This document shows positions 8,068-21,019 of a stretch of 64,000 bases of DNA, piece by piece. This DNA is from Rheinheimera riviphila. GTDB taxonomy: Bacteria; Pseudomonadota; Gammaproteobacteria; Enterobacterales; Alteromonadaceae. The translations under genes and the position numbers were made by a program. Numbering within the stretch: the stretch's first letter is position 1; the number at the start of each line of letters is the position of its first letter. The notes under the pieces are model-generated. The model did not search any database and was not told where the DNA came from. It saw only the letters and a list, made by a program, of their open reading frames with translations. The stretch spans positions 186,001 through 250,000 of the forward strand of contig NZ_SACS01000004.1 in assembly GCF_004005945.1 (NCBI RefSeq). Reading direction: 5' to 3'.

Positions 8068-8873
8068 CGGGCGTCCGTCTTTAGATGCAGTTCCAATAAT
8101 GCAGCCAGCCTTACGGCCGCTTGTTGCAAACGTCGTTCGGCAATAGCACCATCCCGTTGAATTGCCTTGTCATCCAGCAACATGCCCGGACGGTAGCGCT
8201 GATAAATGTGGATGGTTTCCGCCAGTGATTCATTGGCCCAGCTCAGCGCATCACCCTGACGCCACAGCTGTTTGTTCGCAGCCGTCACTTTAGCCAGTTT
8301 TTCCGCCAACAATTGAGCGTTTTGCTCATACCCCAATTCGGTTAATAAAGCCCGATCCCAGACGCCATGTAAATTCGATGGTTGTTTTAAAAAATACAGC
8401 GCGGTTTTATTACCACCCTGGTCATCGGCATAACTGACATGCAGCGGTTGGTGTAAGTCGGCAATAAAATGACTGAAAAACAACAACGATTGGCGTTTTT
8501 GCTCGTTCACTGGCAACTTTTTCAATAAAGCGCCATGGTGCTTAATGGCCGACAATAAACAGCCAACAGTGGCGCAATCGCGTGCTTTTACTTCGCGGGC
8601 AGCGCGCGCCACATTGATAAAATGATGCGGCGCCGTATAGCGATAAGCGGCTTCGCCACGCGCTTCGTCGGGCCAGACACAACCCTCGGCAAAGCTTTGA
8701 TTGGGCTGCAACGCCAGCAATGCATCGAGCTGTTGCTGCGTGTCTTTGGACAGTAACTGATAAGCCGCCTGACAAATTTGCTGATGGCCGGTGCGGCTAA
8801 AAGCACTGGCCTGCGATGCGCCAAATAAGCAGCACAACAGCAATATCGATGTAACAGAACTGAACTTCATCAT
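8064..8873 (-). CDS. S1/P1-type secreted nuclease
   Basis: The protein of about 269 residues has a signal peptide ending ASQASA, then mature FSRTGHQQICQAAYQLL. Zinc-binding residues of the S1/P1 (phospholipase C-like) fold are visible in order: GH near the mature N-terminus, an Asp in WPDEAR, HHFIN, HFIADLHQPLHV and NLHGVWD. The family cleaves single-stranded DNA and RNA and removes 3' phosphates, with three zinc ions. Classical P1 starts with Trp at the mature N-terminus; here it would be Phe. The start at 8873 follows AAGG; ATG 8894 would overlap rlmJ. It lies directly downstream of rlmJ on the same strand. Confidence 0.85.
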   Translation of the reverse strand: MMKFSSVTSILLLCCLFGASQASAFSRTGHQQICQAAYQLLSKDTQQQLDALLALQPNQSFAEGCVWPDEARGEAAYRYTAPHHFINVARAAREVKARDCATVGCLLSAIKHHGALLKKLPVNEQKRQSLLFFSHFIADLHQPLHVSYADDQGGNKTALYFLKQPSNLHGVWDRALLTELGYEQNAQLLAEKLAKVTAANKQLWRQGDALSWANESLAETIHIYQRYRPGMLLDDKAIQRDGAIAERRLQQAAVRLAALLELHLKTDAR

Positions 8874-8883
8874 CCAAAAAACC

Positions 8884-9723
8884 TTATTCGCCAACCAACT
8901 GCGTTACTTGCCACTGTGCCGTGCCATCGGCCAATAACGGTGATAATTCCTGAAGCGCCTCGGTCATCTCAGTGGCCAGGGTATAAGGTGGATTAATTAC
9001 CAGCATGCCAGAGCCCGTCATGCCAAAACCTTCGCTGTCGGCTTTCGGGCTGTATTCAATCCGCAGTTGATTGCGAATGCCGGTATCCACAATCGCCTGG
9101 ATCACCGCTTCAATACTGGCCCGTTCAATCACTGGATACCAGATGGCGTAGACGGCTTGCGGAAAACGCTGATAGGCCTGTTGCAAACCTTTCACCAGAT
9201 CCTGATATTCGGTTTTCAGTTCATAAGGTGGGTCAATCAACACCAAACCCCGTTTCGACAGCGGCGGCAACATAGCGCGAAAACCGGCATAAGCGTCCAT
9301 TTGTTCGATGCGGCAATGACGACGATTCAGAAATTGCGCTTGTAACAGTGGAAAATCACTGGGGTGTAATTCGGTTGCCTGAATACTGTCGTCGCGGCGC
9401 AGCAGCATTTTGGCGATGGCAGGGGAGCCTGGGTAAAACTGCAGCTGGCCGTTTGGGTTTAACTCACGGATTAATTCCAGGTACGCGGCCAGCGCTGCGC
9501 TTTGTGGCTGATGCTGCATTAAGCGACCAATGCCGCTGCCAAATTCGCCGGTTTTGAGCGCTTGTTCGGAATTCAGACTATACAAGCCAGCACCGGCGTG
9601 GCTGTCGTGATAGCAAAAAGGTTTATCTTTTTTCTTCAGATACAACAGGATCGCAACTTCCACCAGATGTTTAATCACATCAGCGTGATTGCCGGCATGA
9701 TAACTATGACGATAACTCAGCAT
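8884..9723 (-). CDS. rlmJ: 23S rRNA (adenine2030-N6)-methyltransferase RlmJ
   Basis: The start is the ATG at 9723 (MLSYRHSYHAGNHAD), which is the conserved N-terminus of the family; the open frame to 9819 is an unrelated extension. The product of 279 residues (E. coli 280) has the SAM-binding DSHAGAGLY and the catalytic LIDPPYE with Asp164, the same position as in E. coli RlmJ. It methylates N6 of A2030 in 23S rRNA and is dispensable in E. coli; it has also been linked to use of extracellular DNA. It is divergent from the SpoU methyltransferase gene, with a 183-bp shared upstream region. Confidence 0.95.
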   Translation of the reverse strand: MLSYRHSYHAGNHADVIKHLVEVAILLYLKKKDKPFCYHDSHAGAGLYSLNSEQALKTGEFGSGIGRLMQHQPQSAALAAYLELIRELNPNGQLQFYPGSPAIAKMLLRRDDSIQATELHPSDFPLLQAQFLNRRHCRIEQMDAYAGFRAMLPPLSKRGLVLIDPPYELKTEYQDLVKGLQQAYQRFPQAVYAIWYPVIERASIEAVIQAIVDTGIRNQLRIEYSPKADSEGFGMTGSGMLVINPPYTLATEMTEALQELSPLLADGTAQWQVTQLVGE

Positions 9724-9827
9724 AAATCTGTTCTCCGCGCCAACCCGCGCCTGTAGGGGATCAAAAGAAAAAGTACCAAAAATTGCGCGCCAGCATACTG
9801 CGCACGCTGACAAACTCAAGTCTAATC

Positions 9828-9856
9828 TTCGCCGGGCGCGGCAATTAGGTTAGAAT
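9828..9856 (+). promoter_or_regulatory. candidate sigma-70 promoter for the SpoU methyltransferase gene
   Basis: TTCGCC (9828-9833) and TAGAAT (9851-9856) are separated by 17 bp in the divergent region between rlmJ and the gene starting at 9907. The predicted start point near 9863 leaves a short leader containing the AAGGA ribosome site. Confidence 0.42.
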
Positions 9857-9906
9857 AACTGATTATTGATGCCTGTGATGCAGGCGTAGCCCCAAAGGAA
9901 ACCTTC

Positions 9907-10896
9907 GTGTCCGCAGATGCCAAACCCCGCCGCCCGCACGGCAAACCATCGACTACAACCCAAACGCCGCGTCCGCCACGTAAATCCGCTGAGGAAAATA
10001 GTGGCCGTGGTGCTGATGCGTTGCAAAAGCCATGGGCCAAAGCCGGGTATAAAGCTGCGGTAAAAACCAGTCCGTTTCAAGGTAAAAAACCAGCGGCAGA
10101 TCCAAAAGATCCTATGCACAAACCGGCAGCCAAAGTCAGCGCCGCCACTTTAAAACAACACCGGCTGGAAGAAACCAAAGTGCAGGGCGAAAACGCTTGC
10201 CGGGTTTGTTTCACTAAGCGGCCACAATCGGTGGTGAAAATGTACCTTGAAGCCAGTATGGCCAGCAAATTTGCCGATGTGATGAAATATCTGGCGGCGA
10301 ATAAACATGCTTATCATATTGTTGACAGCAGCGAACTGGAAAAAGTCGCTGGCAGTCAGCATCACGGCGGGGTGGTGTTGATTGTCAAACGCAAGCCTGA
10401 TTTGTCGCTGGCGGCTTATCTGGCAGCGAATAAACATTTAAAACAAGATTGTTTATTGGCGTTGGACGGCGTGGGTAATCCGCATAACCTCGGCGCTATT
10501 GTGCGTAGCTGTGCCCATTTCGGCATCAAAGGCGTCATTATGACGCAGCCTTATTTGCTGCAATCCGGCGCCGCCGCCCGCACGGCCGAAGGTGGAGTAG
10601 AGTTTGTCGAAGGCTTAAGCTGCGAGCATTTACCGCTGGCACTGCAACTGTGTAAACAAGCCGGTTATAGTTTGGTGACCACCTCTAGCCATGCTGGGGT
10701 GTCGTTGTACCAAAGCCAGCTTGGTAGCAAAGTGGTGGTGGTGTTTGGCGAAGAAATGGACGGTGTGTCAACACAGGTCGCCAATAGCACCGATGTTGCA
10801 CTGCAAATTCCAGGTTCGGGCCAGGTTGAATCGCTGAATGTCAGCGTCGCGGCCAGCCTGATTTTGGGGGAGTGGTATCGTCAGCAGCAGCGTTAA
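9907..10896 (+). CDS. SpoU/TrmH-family RNA 2'-O-methyltransferase, YfiF-like
   Basis: A GTG start preceded by AAAGGA. The first about 85 residues are a basic, Pro/Lys/Arg-rich low-complexity tail, probably RNA-binding. The middle has a SpoU substrate-binding domain (HRLEETKV to VVLIVKRKP). The C-terminal SPOUT knot has motif 1 LDGVGNPHNLGAIVRSC, motif 2 VVVFGEEMDGV and motif 3 IPGSGQVESLNVSVAASLI. The layout and length (329 residues) resemble E. coli YfiF (345), whose RNA target is unknown, more than RlmB or TrmH. It transfers methyl from SAM to a ribose 2'-OH of tRNA or rRNA. Confidence 0.88.
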   Translation: MSADAKPRRPHGKPSTTTQTPRPPRKSAEENSGRGADALQKPWAKAGYKAAVKTSPFQGKKPAADPKDPMHKPAAKVSAATLKQHRLEETKVQGENACRVCFTKRPQSVVKMYLEASMASKFADVMKYLAANKHAYHIVDSSELEKVAGSQHHGGVVLIVKRKPDLSLAAYLAANKHLKQDCLLALDGVGNPHNLGAIVRSCAHFGIKGVIMTQPYLLQSGAAARTAEGGVEFVEGLSCEHLPLALQLCKQAGYSLVTTSSHAGVSLYQSQLGSKVVVVFGEEMDGVSTQVANSTDVALQIPGSGQVESLNVSVAASLILGEWYRQQQR

Positions 10897-10948
10897 CTAC
10901 GCTGATGTCTGAATTTTATGAGATCATTGATCAAACAAAGGAGTTGTT

Positions 10949-11476
10949 ATGCTCGACCAGACCGGCTTATTGCTGCTGATCAAATCATTCAAAGACGGAC
11001 AAATCAACGCTGAGCAGTTTTATCGGCAACTAACTGAAACTATTACCATTCAACTGAAATGCAGCCGCGCCAGCCTGTGGTTGTATTCCGACACTTTACT
11101 CAGTGAAATTGTCGCCATCGATTTATACGATTCGCTGCAAAACGAACATTATCAGGGCATTGCGCTACATGAAGATGATTTCGCGCCCTATTTTGCCGCG
11201 ATGCGGGATGAAGGTGGCATCGATGCGCCTGTGGCGGCCGAACATCCGGCAACTTCATGTTTTAACGAACTTTATTTTGAGCCAAATGACATTTATTCGC
11301 TGCTCGATGTGGGCATTGTCTATAACGGCCAATTAGTCGGGGTGTTTTGTTGTGAGCAGGTTGGCAATGTGATGCAATGGAATAGCTCACAAAAAGCCTT
11401 CCTGGAGCAAGCCGGTAAACTGATCACCTTTGCCTTAAAACCTTATTTACAGCAGAAATTTGCGGCGTTGTTTTAG
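10949..11476 (+). CDS. stand-alone GAF-domain protein
   Basis: A 175-residue soluble protein, essentially one GAF domain: LIKSFKDGQI helix, CSRASLWLYSD strand, IDLYDSLQNEHYQGIALHEDDF, then DVGIVYNGQLVGVFCCEQVG, which is the typical last strand pair, and a closing helix. The start has AAGGAG at ideal spacing. GAF domains bind small ligands, cyclic nucleotides, haem or redox centres. A CC pair near residue 130 could be redox active, but this is speculation. It sits 127 bp upstream of the giant hybrid kinase on the same strand, which itself holds a GAF domain, so a role in the same signalling unit is plausible. Confidence 0.8.
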   Translation: MLDQTGLLLLIKSFKDGQINAEQFYRQLTETITIQLKCSRASLWLYSDTLLSEIVAIDLYDSLQNEHYQGIALHEDDFAPYFAAMRDEGGIDAPVAAEHPATSCFNELYFEPNDIYSLLDVGIVYNGQLVGVFCCEQVGNVMQWNSSQKAFLEQAGKLITFALKPYLQQKFAALF

Positions 11477-11603
11477 CGCTGCAACTCCGAAGCATTTTTT
11501 ACAGTGCGATAGCTTTTACCCTGCTGATAAGTGGTCATTATTTGACCCTGTGCTAGGCTCAGAATAACTGACAATTTTCTGTTCCACGGATGGGCACTGC
11601 TTT

Positions 11604-16094
<4,491 letters not shown>

Positions 16095-16136
16095 CCGGTA
16101 CGCCGGATCCACAATGAAGTTATGGAGCAATGTCAG

Positions 16137-17279
16137 ATGGACAACCCAGTCAAGACAAAACCGACCGTTCTGGTGGTGGACGACACGACCGATAACCTGA
16201 TGTTAATGAACGCTTTATTAAAAGATTTGTATCGGGTAAAGGTCGCCAATAGCGGCCAAAAAGCATTGCAGATTGTCGCTGCTGTTGATAAACCAGATTT
16301 GATTTTGCTGGATATTATGATGCCGGAGCTGGACGGCTTTGAAGTCTGTCGCCGGTTAAAAGCCGATCCACAACTGGCCACCATTCCGGTGATTTTCCTG
16401 ACCGCCAAAGTGGCGGTCGAAGACGAAGAGCTAGGTTTTTCGCTCGGCGCCGTCGATTTTATCAGCAAACCGATCAGCCCACCGGTGTTGTTGGCGCGGG
16501 TGAAAACCCAGTTAGCGATGAAAAGCCACGTCGATTTTTTGCGCGACAACAATGCGTTTTTACAGGCCGAAGTGGAAAAACGCACCCAGGACGTGTTGGC
16601 GATCCAGGATGTGACTATTTTGGCGATGGCGTCGCTGGCAGAAACCCGGGATTCCGACACTGGCAATCATATTCGCCGTACCCAATATTATGTCAAAGTG
16701 CTAGCGCAGCAGTTGCGCCACCATCCGAAGTACGCGGCGGTACTGAATGACGAAACCATTAGTTTGCTTTATAAATCAGCACCTTTGCATGATATTGGTA
16801 AAGTCGGGATCCCAGACAGTATTTTATTAAAACCCGGCCGTTTTGTTGGGAACGAGTTCGAAATTATGAAAACTCATACCACGTTAGGCTGGAATGCCAT
16901 TGAATATGCAGAAAAAGCTTTGGGCGCGCCGGTGGCATTTTTGCGACTGGCCAAAGAAATTGCTTTGTATCACCAGGAAAAATGGGACGGCAGCGGCTAC
17001 CCGGAAGGGTTGGCCGGTGAAGCCATTCCGCTGTCGGCGCGGTTAATGGCGCTGGCCGATGTGTATGATGCGTTGATCAGCCGCCGGGTTTACAAAGACG
17101 GCATGCCCCATGAAAAGGCCCGGCTGATTATTCTTGATGGCCGTGGCAGCCATTTTGATCCCGATATTGTTGATGCCTACATTGCGGTGGAAGATCAATT
17201 TGTTGAGATTGCATTGCGTTACGCCGACACCGATGAAGAGTTGCAGGTTAAAGCGGCACAAATTAGCCGCTTGGGTTAG
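16137..17279 (+). CDS. receiver-HD-GYP protein (probable c-di-GMP phosphodiesterase)
   Basis: The start is the ATG at 16137, with GGAG 9 bases upstream; ATG 16122 in the same frame has no such site. The receiver domain (about 8-125) has Asp59 in LLDIMMPELDG and FISKP. A helical linker (130-160) leads to the HD-GYP domain: ETRDSDTGNHIRR, HDIGK with His218 and Asp219, KTHTTLGWN, and the GYP signature in GSGYPEG at 286-291. HD-GYP domains hydrolyse cyclic di-GMP to pGpG or GMP with a two- or three-metal centre. Position next to the hybrid kinase suggests phosphorylation by it, linking the relay to motility or biofilm control. The layout is RpfG-like. Confidence 0.93.
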   Translation: MDNPVKTKPTVLVVDDTTDNLMLMNALLKDLYRVKVANSGQKALQIVAAVDKPDLILLDIMMPELDGFEVCRRLKADPQLATIPVIFLTAKVAVEDEELGFSLGAVDFISKPISPPVLLARVKTQLAMKSHVDFLRDNNAFLQAEVEKRTQDVLAIQDVTILAMASLAETRDSDTGNHIRRTQYYVKVLAQQLRHHPKYAAVLNDETISLLYKSAPLHDIGKVGIPDSILLKPGRFVGNEFEIMKTHTTLGWNAIEYAEKALGAPVAFLRLAKEIALYHQEKWDGSGYPEGLAGEAIPLSARLMALADVYDALISRRVYKDGMPHEKARLIILDGRGSHFDPDIVDAYIAVEDQFVEIALRYADTDEELQVKAAQISRLG

Positions 17280-17307
17280 CCTGTCTCAGCTAGGGGCACA
17301 GCTGCGA

Positions 17308-17562
17308 TTAGACCTGCGGTTCAACCGGCGTGGCAGTTTTCTTCTGCCACAGGTTGCCGGTCACCGCCCAGACAATACAACCACCCCAGGCAATAAACGA
17401 CATGCCAGCCGGGACGTTGGCAATGGCGATATACTTCAACTGCTTACGATTAAAAAACGCCGCCAGAATAGTGGGTAAAAACCAAATCACCAGCATCAAG
17501 GGTAAAAACCATAACCAAAATCCAAGTCCTTGTTGTTGCAATGTGTTGATGATGTCTTGCAT
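17308..17562 (-). CDS. superinfection-immunity-like small membrane protein
   Basis: An 84-residue protein with two membrane segments (about 13-37 and 44-68) and the family core WFLPTILAAFFNRKQ followed by a second segment ending GGCIVWAVTG. This fits the Imm_superinfect family, named for the phage T4 Imm protein that blocks DNA injection by superinfecting phage. Most chromosomal members have no tested function. The C-terminal tail is short and polar. It is on the opposite strand to the HD-GYP gene and converges with it over 28 bp. No phage gene is nearby, so it looks like a resident gene rather than prophage debris. Confidence 0.72.
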   Translation of the reverse strand: MQDIINTLQQQGLGFWLWFLPLMLVIWFLPTILAAFFNRKQLKYIAIANVPAGMSFIAWGGCIVWAVTGNLWQKKTATPVEPQV

Positions 17563-17745
17563 AGCGGTGGTCCTTTTTGTGTGTTTGAAGGGGCTTGCTG
17601 TTGGGATCAGATTAAGGCTATGCGCGGCTTTACCAGCTAAAAAAGTGATGTTTGGTGAAAATAGGGGTTAAACGGTTGGTTTTGCCACAAAAACGTGTGA
17701 CGGCAGCAACGGTTGGTTGCTTAAGGCAGATATACGCACCCCACA

Positions 17746-17853
17746 GTAGGGCGTCACTCACCGCGACAGCGGTAGTGCGCCGGCTTGTTGATACGAATTT
17801 CCGTGTGGGATCCGACATCCGGCGGACTAGCCTTCGGCTGAGTCGCGCACTAC
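17746..17853. repeat. REP-like palindrome doublet (BIME-type)
   Basis: Two short elements face each other. The forward copy (17746-17782) begins GTAGGGCG and folds with arms pairing GCG-CACT-ACCGC against GCGGT-AGTG-CGC around the loop GACA. The reverse copy (17853 down to 17821) begins GTAGTGCG and folds GCG-GACT-AGCC against GGCT-AGTC-CGC around the loop GAA. Both start with GTAG and end CGCC, the head-plus-palindrome layout of REP elements mobilised by RAYT transposases. They fill the 322-bp gene-free gap 17563-17884. No RAYT gene and no other clear copy was seen in this window. Confidence 0.65.
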
Positions 17854-17884
17854 AGGTGGTTACTCAAGTCGTCATCTACACCCA

Positions 17885-18646
17885 TCAAAATGTCCCAAAA
17901 GTCTGTTTCAAACTCTGCATTTGCCGGCGGCTGACTTCTATTTCGGCGCCGTCTTTGAGGATGGCGAGCATGGTGCCGCTGCCGATGCCGGGTTCGAGTT
18001 GTTTGATGGCGTCGAGGCGGACGATATCGGCGCGGCTGGCTTTGAAGAAAAATTGTGGATCGAGCCGGCTTTCGATTTTTGACAGCGAGCTGTGCAGGTA
18101 AGTTTTGCCAAAGCTGGTGTAGACGGCGGTGTGGTTGCCGATGCTTTCAAAACGGCTGATTTCGTTCAGACGCACGATCCGGTTCAGTTCGCCGAATTTT
18201 AGTAACAGGCCATGTTGATCGGGTAAATAATTCTCCGGGATCGCAGCAGACTGAGTAGGCGCGGAAGCCTGTTGTAGCTGGTTTTGTTCAGGTAATTCCA
18301 GCGGCCGGTAACGCTGTAAGGTTTTAGCCAACCGCGCCGGATCTAAAGGTTTCACCAGATAATCCAGCGCATTCAGTGCAAAAGCGTCCAGAGCGAAACT
18401 GTTAAAAGCAGTGCAAAACACAAACTGTAGCGAGCTATGCAAGCTAGCTGCGAGTTCCAGGCCAGACACTTCCGGCATCTGAATATCCAGAAACACTAAG
18501 TCGACGTCCAGTTTATCCAGCAGCTCGCGAGCCTCTGCCGCACTGGCTGCTTCGCCAACAATTTCAATAGTTGGGTGAACACTGAGCAGCCGTTTTAATT
18601 CGGCGCGCGCCAGTCGTTCGTCATCCACGATCAGAGTTTTAATCAT
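17885..18646 (-). CDS. LytTR-family response regulator
   Basis: A 253-residue regulator. The receiver domain (1-120) has the acidic residues at 8-10, phospho-acceptor Asp54 in FLDIQMPEV, and a Lys in YLVKP. A linker rich in Gln and Pro is followed by a LytTR DNA-binding domain (about 150-250): LLKFGELNRIVRLNEISRFES, then GKTYLHSSLSKIESRL and the late FFKASRADIVRLDAIK and EVSRRQMQ segments. LytTR proteins bind direct repeats through a beta-sheet fold. The gene overlaps the upstream LytS-like kinase by 8 bp, so the two are co-translated. It is the last gene of the exporter operon. Confidence 0.92.
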   Translation of the reverse strand: MIKTLIVDDERLARAELKRLLSVHPTIEIVGEAASAAEARELLDKLDVDLVFLDIQMPEVSGLELAASLHSSLQFVFCTAFNSFALDAFALNALDYLVKPLDPARLAKTLQRYRPLELPEQNQLQQASAPTQSAAIPENYLPDQHGLLLKFGELNRIVRLNEISRFESIGNHTAVYTSFGKTYLHSSLSKIESRLDPQFFFKASRADIVRLDAIKQLEPGIGSGTMLAILKDGAEIEVSRRQMQSLKQTFGTF

Positions 18647-19790
18647 ACTGCAGCTCCAGCGTCACCAAAAACTGACCTAAACCTTGTTTTGGTTCGGTGA
18701 TATTGGTGGTTAAGGTATTTTCGCCAGGCATCAAAACCAGGCGTTGGCGTAAATTCGCAAGGCCAGTCTGAGTGCCGGCTTGCTGGCTTTGATGGCGGTA
18801 GCTGTTTTGCACTTCCAACCGCCAGCGGCTGGCGGATAGTTGCAAACTACTGATCCGCAGCACCCCGGGTTGTTGATTCGGACTGATGCCATGTTTAACC
18901 GCATTTTCCACCAGCGTTAACAAACTTAAAGTTGGAATTTGTTGTTGCCACAGTTGCTCGGCAAAATCGAGCTGCACTTGTAGCCGTTGTTCTAACCGCA
19001 CTTGTTCAATCGCCAGATAACGCTGGGCGATTTGCCATTCTTCCGCCAGGCTCGACAGCGGCCGCAAATGGGCTTGTAGGTGAGTGCGGAACAATTCGGA
19101 CAGCTGAGTGACGGTTTCGGCGGCTTTATCACGGTCTTCGTAAATCAAAGCGCGGATGCTGTTAAAGGCATTAAATAAAAAGTGCGGGCTTAGTTGATTG
19201 GTCAGCTGCTGCAACTGGGTTTGTTGCATCTGAATTTGCATTTGTTTTTTACTTTTAATACTTTGCCACATCACATAAGCCATTGCCCAGGTGGCAAAGA
19301 CCACGGCCTGGTTAAAGCCGCCAATCAGCAACGTCGTGCCGGTGTCGAGTCGCATCTGATGTTCACCTTCGGCCGACGTAAACACCATACTGCTAAAATC
19401 GGTCAGTTTCAGCAGCGGAATTTTGCCATAACCGTACGAAAGCAGCATGCTCAGCACACCCAACACATAAAGCCAGACGACAAGCTGTACCAGTTCCCAG
19501 CCAAACCGGCCTTGTGGAATAAAGGTCAGCTTGAGGTAGGGCCGTAGCAAAAAATGACAACACAGAATTAACGTGGTGGTATCAAGCACTCCACGCAGCA
19601 ATACCGCCAGTTGGGTACGAAAACTGCTGTCGACAAACATCGCCTGCATTACACTGTAATACACCGCGAAGGCCAGTACGAAGGTCACCAAAGTCACCAT
19701 TTTGTATTCGCGGCTGGCCTGCAGACTCACCTGCCAGAACGGCCGGAACTGCTGCCAGAGGCTGACTTTCTGCGCTGCATTGTTATTCAT
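18639..19790 (-). CDS. LytS/YpdA-type sensor histidine kinase
   Basis: The start is the ATG at 19790 (MNNNAAQ), which overlaps the stop of the permease gene as ATGAATAA; ATG 19802 would lie deeper in that gene. The N-terminal half has about four hydrophobic segments. The His_kinase domain then shows LTNQLSPHFLFNAFNSIRALIY, with the phospho-acceptor His in SPHF, and the C-terminal ATPase domain has LVENAVKHGI and GLANLRQRL. LytS-type kinases usually pair with LytTR regulators, as here. With little periplasmic sequence the signal may be membrane state or the adjacent transporter itself. Confidence 0.92.
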   Translation of the reverse strand: MNNNAAQKVSLWQQFRPFWQVSLQASREYKMVTLVTFVLAFAVYYSVMQAMFVDSSFRTQLAVLLRGVLDTTTLILCCHFLLRPYLKLTFIPQGRFGWELVQLVVWLYVLGVLSMLLSYGYGKIPLLKLTDFSSMVFTSAEGEHQMRLDTGTTLLIGGFNQAVVFATWAMAYVMWQSIKSKKQMQIQMQQTQLQQLTNQLSPHFLFNAFNSIRALIYEDRDKAAETVTQLSELFRTHLQAHLRPLSSLAEEWQIAQRYLAIEQVRLEQRLQVQLDFAEQLWQQQIPTLSLLTLVENAVKHGISPNQQPGVLRISSLQLSASRWRLEVQNSYRHQSQQAGTQTGLANLRQRLVLMPGENTLTTNITEPKQGLGQFLVTLELQYD

Positions 19791-21018
19791 AACGTAAGGC
19801 ATCTATCGGTTGTAATCGGGCCGCTTTGACCGCCGGAGCTAAGCCAAATACCAATCCAATCAAGCTGGTAAAGCCAAACGATAACCCAATTGCCCATAGT
19901 GGCACCAGTGCGCCCGGCATCGAAGGCAGCGAAAAAGCGATGATTGCGGCAAATAAATAACCCAGCATCAACCCGAGCACCCCACCAAACAACGACAACA
20001 CCAGTGCTTCGACCAAAAACTGCAGCAGAATAAACTGCGGCGTCGCGCCCAGTGCTTTGACAATACCAATTTCACGGGTACGTTCGGTTACGGACACCAA
20101 CATGATATTCATCACACCAATGCCACCGACTAACAAGCTGATACTGACCACACCGGCGGCGACGGCGGTAATTGAATTAAACACCGTATCCAGCTGTTGT
20201 TTGGTTTTTTCGGCACTGACAAATTCAAAATGATCCGGCGCCTCGCTGGCCAATTTTGCGCGGTGGCGAAGTAATTGGCGAATTTGCTGTTCGATTAGCT
20301 TGGGATCAGCATCGGCTTTGGGGCGGTAGCTGATTTCCACCATTAAATTATCTGGGCCATTCAGCGCTTTGGCGGTACTGAAAGGGGTGATGATGTAATT
20401 ATCCTGATCAAAGCCAAACAGGCTGCCACGCTTTTCCGCCATGCCAATCACCCGGAACCAGTCGCCGGATAAATTGATGTATTGGCCAATCGGATTGGCC
20501 GGCATTTGTAGCTTTTTCGCCACAGTCGCGCCGATAAAAGCCACCCGGCGGCGTTTGTTATCGTCTTGTTCTGATAAAAACCGGCCTTGCTGCGGATACA
20601 CCCGCACCACATTCTGATAGCTGCTGTCGGCGCCAATCAGCTGGGTTTGGGTGCTGTTGCGGCCATAACCGACACTCAGCCCCATACTAAAGGCTGGCAT
20701 CGTTGCCGTAATGTCTTCGATATTTTTCACTCTGGACTTTAACAGCAGATAATCTTCATCGCGCAGCTTGTTGCGAAAACCGAGCAGTTCCTGCTCTGGG
20801 GTGGTGTAAGCGCGGATAGTCACCATGTCGCTGCCTAAATCATCGAGCTGACCGCGGATACTGGAACTTAAACCGTTCATCACCGCGACCACGGTAATCA
20901 CTGATGCCACCCCAATGATAATGCCGAGCGTGGTGAGTGAACTGCGCAGCGCATGGGCGCGAATTGACTGCAATGCGGCGCGGCTACCTTCAAGTAAAGC
21001 GTGCAAAAAGTGCTGCAT
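19783..21018 (-). CDS. MacB-type ABC transporter permease
   Basis: A 411-residue protein with the FtsX/MacB layout: a cytoplasmic start ending LTTLGIIIGVASVITVVAVM (first membrane segment), a large periplasmic MacB_PCD domain (about 50-280), and three C-terminal membrane segments with GGIGVMNIMLVSVTERTREIGIVKALGA, the conserved FtsX coupling region. The ATPase is a separate gene immediately upstream, unlike E. coli MacB, which is fused. MacB-type systems work by mechanotransmission and move substrates from the periplasm outward with a MacA adaptor and an outer-membrane channel; no TolC gene lies in the window. The stop overlaps the kinase start. Confidence 0.93.
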   Translation of the reverse strand: MQHFLHALLEGSRAALQSIRAHALRSSLTTLGIIIGVASVITVVAVMNGLSSSIRGQLDDLGSDMVTIRAYTTPEQELLGFRNKLRDEDYLLLKSRVKNIEDITATMPAFSMGLSVGYGRNSTQTQLIGADSSYQNVVRVYPQQGRFLSEQDDNKRRRVAFIGATVAKKLQMPANPIGQYINLSGDWFRVIGMAEKRGSLFGFDQDNYIITPFSTAKALNGPDNLMVEISYRPKADADPKLIEQQIRQLLRHRAKLASEAPDHFEFVSAEKTKQQLDTVFNSITAVAAGVVSISLLVGGIGVMNIMLVSVTERTREIGIVKALGATPQFILLQFLVEALVLSLFGGVLGLMLGYLFAAIIAFSLPSMPGALVPLWAIGLSFGFTSLIGLVFGLAPAVKAARLQPIDALRYE

Positions 21019-21019
21019 A

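Noticed and set aside
17308-17562. Prophage remnant
   Set aside because: A single Imm-like gene without integrase, structural genes or att repeats does not support a prophage.
17746-17853. Integron attC site
   Set aside because: The inverted ends do not carry the RYYYAAC and GTTRRRY core pairs, and no integrase or cassette is nearby; the GTAG-headed palindromes fit REP elements better.
17652-18101. 149-residue plus-strand open frame
   Set aside because: Overlaps the LytTR gene in antisense and the REP doublet; no ribosome site and no recognisable domain.
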